Assembly (NCBI GenBank): GCA_958366705.1
Contig: CATXCB010000003.1
Location: 99,041-163,040, forward strand
DNA length: 64,000 nt
Source: an uncultured bacterium
GTDB lineage: Bacteria > Cyanobacteriota > Vampirovibrionia > Gastranaerophilales > Gastranaerophilaceae
Reading direction: 5' to 3'
Part shown: piece after piece, positions 60,911-64,000 of the stretch
How positions within the stretch are numbered: the first letter of the stretch is position 1
How the letters are laid out: the number at the start of each line of letters is the position of its first letter
Position numbers and translations under genes: made by a program
The notes under the pieces: model-generated
Seen by the model: the letters and a program-made list of their open reading frames with translations, nothing else
Databases searched by the model: none
What the model was told of the DNA's origin: nothing

Positions 60911-62365
60911 ATGGAATACATCGAAAATAAAGAACTTGAAAAACAAGAGGTTAAAGGCATATTTACAGACATGATAAAATATGCACCATCAAAATTATGC
61001 GGAATGCTTGGAAACGTAATAACTGTACCAATATACACGAGTTTGTTTACAACTGAACAATACGGGCTGTATACAATATCAATAGCAATGTTATCTTTTC
61101 TATGCATAATTTTTTCAGATTGGGTCGGTCTATCAGGCTTAAGATTCTTCAGACACCACCAAATATCTGAAGATTTACCAAAATATTTAACAACTCTCGT
61201 TGCAATACTAACACTAAACATGGTATTAATGTTCGGAATATCTTTTATATTTAAGGATAATTTATATAACTTTTTCCATGTTCCGTTTAAATATTTTCTT
61301 GCAGTTTTAGTCTTAATCATTCCGGTTGCAATAAGAGCTTTGCTCTCTCAATTGTTAAGAGCACAGCTAAAACCAGTTTCATACACATTAACAACTATTG
61401 TAAACCAATTTGCAACAATATTCTTAGCAGTATTCTTTGCAAAATTCTTTAATCTGGGAGCAGCATCAATTTTATTAGGTATGGGTGTTTCAATATCACT
61501 AATAGATATATTACTACTCTATCAGAGTGAAATTTTAAAGGTTTTTAAACTTCAAAAAATAGAATGGAAATTTATATTACCAATTATAAAATACGGTATA
61601 CCTATTGCCGCAACATCTCTTAGCGCTTGGTTAATAACACAGAGTAATAAATTTATTATGAATGGTATCAGTGGCTTTTCAAAAGCAGCTTTAGTCGGAG
61701 TTGGGTATGGACTAACACTACCAATACTTATGACACTATTTGCAATGATAACAGTTGCAGCAATTCCAAGAATTATTAATTTATATGAAGCAAAAATAGA
61801 TGTAAGACCAATTATTTCAAAATTTTTAGGATACTACATTTTAGTAGCCCTACCGGTAATCACTGTAATGTCAATTTATAATGTGGAATACACACATTTA
61901 TTTACAAATTCTAAATTCTACGAAGCAAGCATATTGGTGCCATATTTTGCATTTGGAGTATTTTTCCTGTCTATGACTGATTACACTACTCTGCAGTACC
62001 ATCTGGCGAATAAAACACATATCGAATTTATTATTAAACTAATTTCAGGTATTATCGGAATAATCTTTAACATAATACTAATTCCAAAAATGGGATTAGC
62101 TGGAGTTGGATTAGCAACATTTTTAGCTAATTTTTTATATTTTTTACTAAGTATTATAATTGTTCTACCAAACCTAAACTTATATTTTCCTAAATATACA
62201 GTACTTAGAATAATACTCTCCGCTATCCCGACAGGTATTGTATTTTTACTTCTGCTGAAATACGGAGCATTTATACCTGGAATAATACAAATGACTGGTA
62301 TTTTAGCCATATTTTATGTATTTTATTTCATTATAAGAAAAAGAGTTCTCAAGATACCGGATTAA
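60911..62365 (+). CDS. Polysaccharide flippase, Wzx/MATE-like (484 aa)
   Basis: This is an integral membrane protein with about 14 hydrophobic helices. The N-terminal pattern (DMIKYAPSKLCGMLGNVITV, then YTSLFTTEQYGLYTISIAML) is that of the polysaccharide biosynthesis/export Wzx family. The second half has KYGIPIAATSLSAWLITQSN, which mirrors the start. Such proteins move lipid-linked oligosaccharides across the inner membrane. GAGG lies 6 nt before the ATG. Its position between rimO and a large adhesin and the several sugar enzymes in the window agree with surface glycan export. The substrate is unknown. Confidence 0.88.
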   Translation: MEYIENKELEKQEVKGIFTDMIKYAPSKLCGMLGNVITVPIYTSLFTTEQYGLYTISIAMLSFLCIIFSDWVGLSGLRFFRHHQISEDLPKYLTTLVAILTLNMVLMFGISFIFKDNLYNFFHVPFKYFLAVLVLIIPVAIRALLSQLLRAQLKPVSYTLTTIVNQFATIFLAVFFAKFFNLGAASILLGMGVSISLIDILLLYQSEILKVFKLQKIEWKFILPIIKYGIPIAATSLSAWLITQSNKFIMNGISGFSKAALVGVGYGLTLPILMTLFAMITVAAIPRIINLYEAKIDVRPIISKFLGYYILVALPVITVMSIYNVEYTHLFTNSKFYEASILVPYFAFGVFFLSMTDYTTLQYHLANKTHIEFIIKLISGIIGIIFNIILIPKMGLAGVGLATFLANFLYFLLSIIIVLPNLNLYFPKYTVLRIILSAIPTGIVFLLLLKYGAFIPGIIQMTGILAIFYVFYFIIRKRVLKIPD

Positions 62366-62556
62366 TAAAACTTAATATTCTACTTAAAACATAGCAATTT
62401 TATATATTCATGAACGTTCTTTTATTAATAGAAAATAGCATGGCATGTCTTAAAATAAAGTAACAATTCAATATTTTTTGTCATGCTCTTGCTAAAATCA
62501 AAAATAGACTAAAATTATCGATAAATTATAAAATAACGTTATGAAAGGGATATAAA

Positions 62557-64000
62557 ATGAAGGATAGCAGAAAAATGCAAAAAAGGATTGTAGCATCAGC
62601 ACTTACAGCCCTATTTGTTGCTCAACAATCAATGCTATTGTCTGTAGCCGGAAGTGAAATTACCGGCGTAAATGGAAACAACGGCATATACAATATTCAT
62701 CCTGGTGCAGTCATTCCGGGGACAGACATAGGTTATAAAAAATACGAAAATTTTAACCTTTCAAAAGGAGATATTGCTAATCTTATATATAAATACGGTG
62801 CTGATAATATCGAAACATTCATTAACCTTGTAGATAATAAAATCAATATCAACGGTATTGTTAATTCAATGCGAGATGGTAATTTTTACAATGGAAAAGC
62901 TATCTTTGTTTCTCCAAACGGGATGATTGTAGGCTCTTCAGGCGTTTTAAATGTAGGATCACTTGGAGTATACACACCTACGGATGTTACATACAATAGA
63001 TACAAAAATAATCCAAGTGCTGATTTGACAGCATTAAAGGCTTCTAACAGCGGAAAAGATATTACTATTAATGGTAAAGTTTTAGCGGCAAATGATGTAA
63101 CGCTACAAGGCGGTAAAATATCTGTTGGTAAAGACGGTGGAATTATTGCAGGTGTAAACGAAAAACAAATGCTTGCTATGGCATCACATCAACAAGCTGA
63201 TGCATTATTTAAGCAACTTGTAAACACTGATAACTTAAATACAGGTAACACTTTTGCCAGCAACAATGGTAATATTTATATAAAAGCCAACCAAAGACTC
63301 GATAATGCAGGAGTAGATATCGCTGGTACAGTTAAAAATTTTGGTAAAGGAAACACCCAAATACAAAGCACTGGTATCGACGGTGTTAAAATAGCAGGAA
63401 CAGTTTCAAATTCAGATGGATTGCTAAAAGTGAACAACAACTGGGGCGATATCAACATTTCCGGAGATATAAAAAATAATGGAACTACCCAGATATTTAA
63501 TGTTCCTGGTGATAGCAAAGTAACTTTTACCGTAAATGGAAAAGAATATTCTTATACACTTGACACAAATTCGGGTATTGATATTAGTGGAAACATTGAT
63601 ACAAAAGGTGATTTAACAATTAATAATACTGGGCAAAAGGGGCTTACAATATCAGGAAATGTAAATCATGATGGTAACTCTTCTGTTCAAAACGGTTATT
63701 TAAAAAACAGTAAAAATAATACCGCAGGCTTAAATATCACCGGAACATTCAACACTACAGGCGATGCAAACTTTGTAAATACAGCTGACGGCGTTGATGG
63801 TATGAACATATCAGGAAATATTACAACCGGAGGCACTGCAACTTACAATAACGCAGGTGCCGGCGGCTTAAATGTGATAAACAACGGTAAAGTATCAGCC
63901 AAAGATGTTTATATGACCAATACCGGATCAAAGGGTGTAAATATAGATTCTGCAGCTAGAGTTAACGGAAGCAACAATATTTCTATTGACAACAACTCTA
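62557..64000 (+). CDS. FHA-like (haemagglutination-activity-domain) adhesin, N-terminal part (481+ aa, runs off the window)
   Basis: The frame is open from this ATG to the window end. A signal peptide is seen (KRIVASALTALFVAQQSMLL, then SVAGSEI). A two-partner-secretion/FHA N-terminal domain follows: GNNGIYNIHPGAVIPGT, VNSMRDGNFYNGKAIFVSPN, GMIVGSSGVLNVGSLGVYTP at about residues 105-150. After about residue 270 come repeats of roughly 35 residues with the core G-[LI]-x-I-[ST]-G-[NT], rich in Asn, Gly and Thr, a pattern of a right-handed beta-helix. AAGGG lies about 9 nt before the ATG. It is a candidate large surface adhesin. No TpsB transporter is in view. Confidence 0.82.
   Translation, partial: MKDSRKMQKRIVASALTALFVAQQSMLLSVAGSEITGVNGNNGIYNIHPGAVIPGTDIGYKKYENFNLSKGDIANLIYKYGADNIETFINLVDNKININGIVNSMRDGNFYNGKAIFVSPNGMIVGSSGVLNVGSLGVYTPTDVTYNRYKNNPSADLTALKASNSGKDITINGKVLAANDVTLQGGKISVGKDGGIIAGVNEKQMLAMASHQQADALFKQLVNTDNLNTGNTFASNNGNIYIKANQRLDNAGVDIAGTVKNFGKGNTQIQSTGIDGVKIAGTVSNSDGLLKVNNNWGDINISGDIKNNGTTQIFNVPGDSKVTFTVNGKEYSYTLDTNSGIDISGNIDTKGDLTINNTGQKGLTISGNVNHDGNSSVQNGYLKNSKNNTAGLNITGTFNTTGDANFVNTADGVDGMNISGNITTGGTATYNNAGAGGLNVINNGKVSAKDVYMTNTGSKGVNIDSAARVNGSNNISIDNNS

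Noticed and set aside
62620..64000. CRISPR-like or tandem DNA repeat in the adhesin gene
   Set aside because: The periodicity is at the protein level (about 35 residues, imperfect); the DNA copies differ and there are no spacers.

Overview
The window is an AT-rich (roughly one third G+C by eye) bacterial chromosome segment, densely packed, with short intergenic gaps and many rho-independent terminators. The gene content is that of a free-living or gut-associated, motile, diderm-like, fermentative or anaerobic bacterium. It has flagellar genes (FliJ, FliK, a hook/rod protein), a desulfoferrodoxin plus ferritin pair, a two-subunit transketolase, a split glycine decarboxylase subunit and an acyl-CoA dehydratase-activator-like protein. 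There are no photosynthesis genes. Many long proteins start with a type IV prepilin leader and carry odd ectodomains. Together this most resembles the non-photosynthetic cyanobacterial sister lineage (Melainabacteria/Vampirovibrionia, Gastranaerophilales-like). That placement is an inference from style and content, not from a phylogenetic marker comparison.

Layout. 0-1.6 kb: the end of a flagellar operon (fliJ-fliK-hook protein, minus strand). 1.7-5.9 kb: ribosomal protein S1, a small unknown protein and valS. 6.0-13.2 kb: three related genes coding for prepilin-anchored proteins with YadA-like head repeats and a C-terminal S74 (tail-spike) chaperone domain, arranged around metK. 13.3-20.6 kb: an MFS exporter, typA/bipA, dnaX, ldcA and a UspA protein. 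20.7-25.7 kb: a sigma factor, gcvPB, a CoA-dehydratase-activator-like protein, a membrane protein and miaA. 25.7-30.0 kb: a minus-strand operon of a WecG/TagA glycosyltransferase, transketolase N-half, a 755-residue Cys-rich prepilin-like protein and a YhcH protein. 30-34.5 kb: secreted unknowns, tRNA-Leu, ftsZ and nadK. 34.5-40.7 kb: a GIY-YIG protein, a secreted coiled-coil protein, two NarL-type response regulators, a REC-PAS-histidine kinase, ferritin and desulfoferrodoxin. 41-42.5 kb: a small HTH-like protein facing a pseudopilin across a perfect 34-bp palindrome, then a large-type SRP RNA. 42.4-46.1 kb: a GT2 glycosyltransferase, a YdjC deacetylase and a phospholipase-D-like protein. 46.2-53.1 kb: argS, a long phosphohexomutase, tandem plsC acyltransferases and a Pro-rich HEAT protein. 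53.3-57.7 kb: an operon of transketolase C-half, ftsE, ftsX, a REC plus degenerate GGDEF protein and an isochorismatase-family hydrolase. 57.7-64 kb: a U32 peptidase-family protein, rimO, a Wzx-like flippase and the start of a large FHA-like adhesin that runs off the window.

Themes. Much of the non-housekeeping content concerns the cell surface: five proteins with prepilin leaders, an FHA-like adhesin, a flippase and several glycan enzymes. The most unusual proteins are the prepilin/YadA-head/S74 fusions. Two of the three are co-transcribed, and their two promoters are almost identical in layout. A second theme is transcription: at eight genes a TATAAT-like box lies exactly 6 nt before the start codon with no Shine-Dalgarno sequence, which predicts leaderless mRNAs. 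These coexist with genes that have clear GGAG-type ribosome binding sites.
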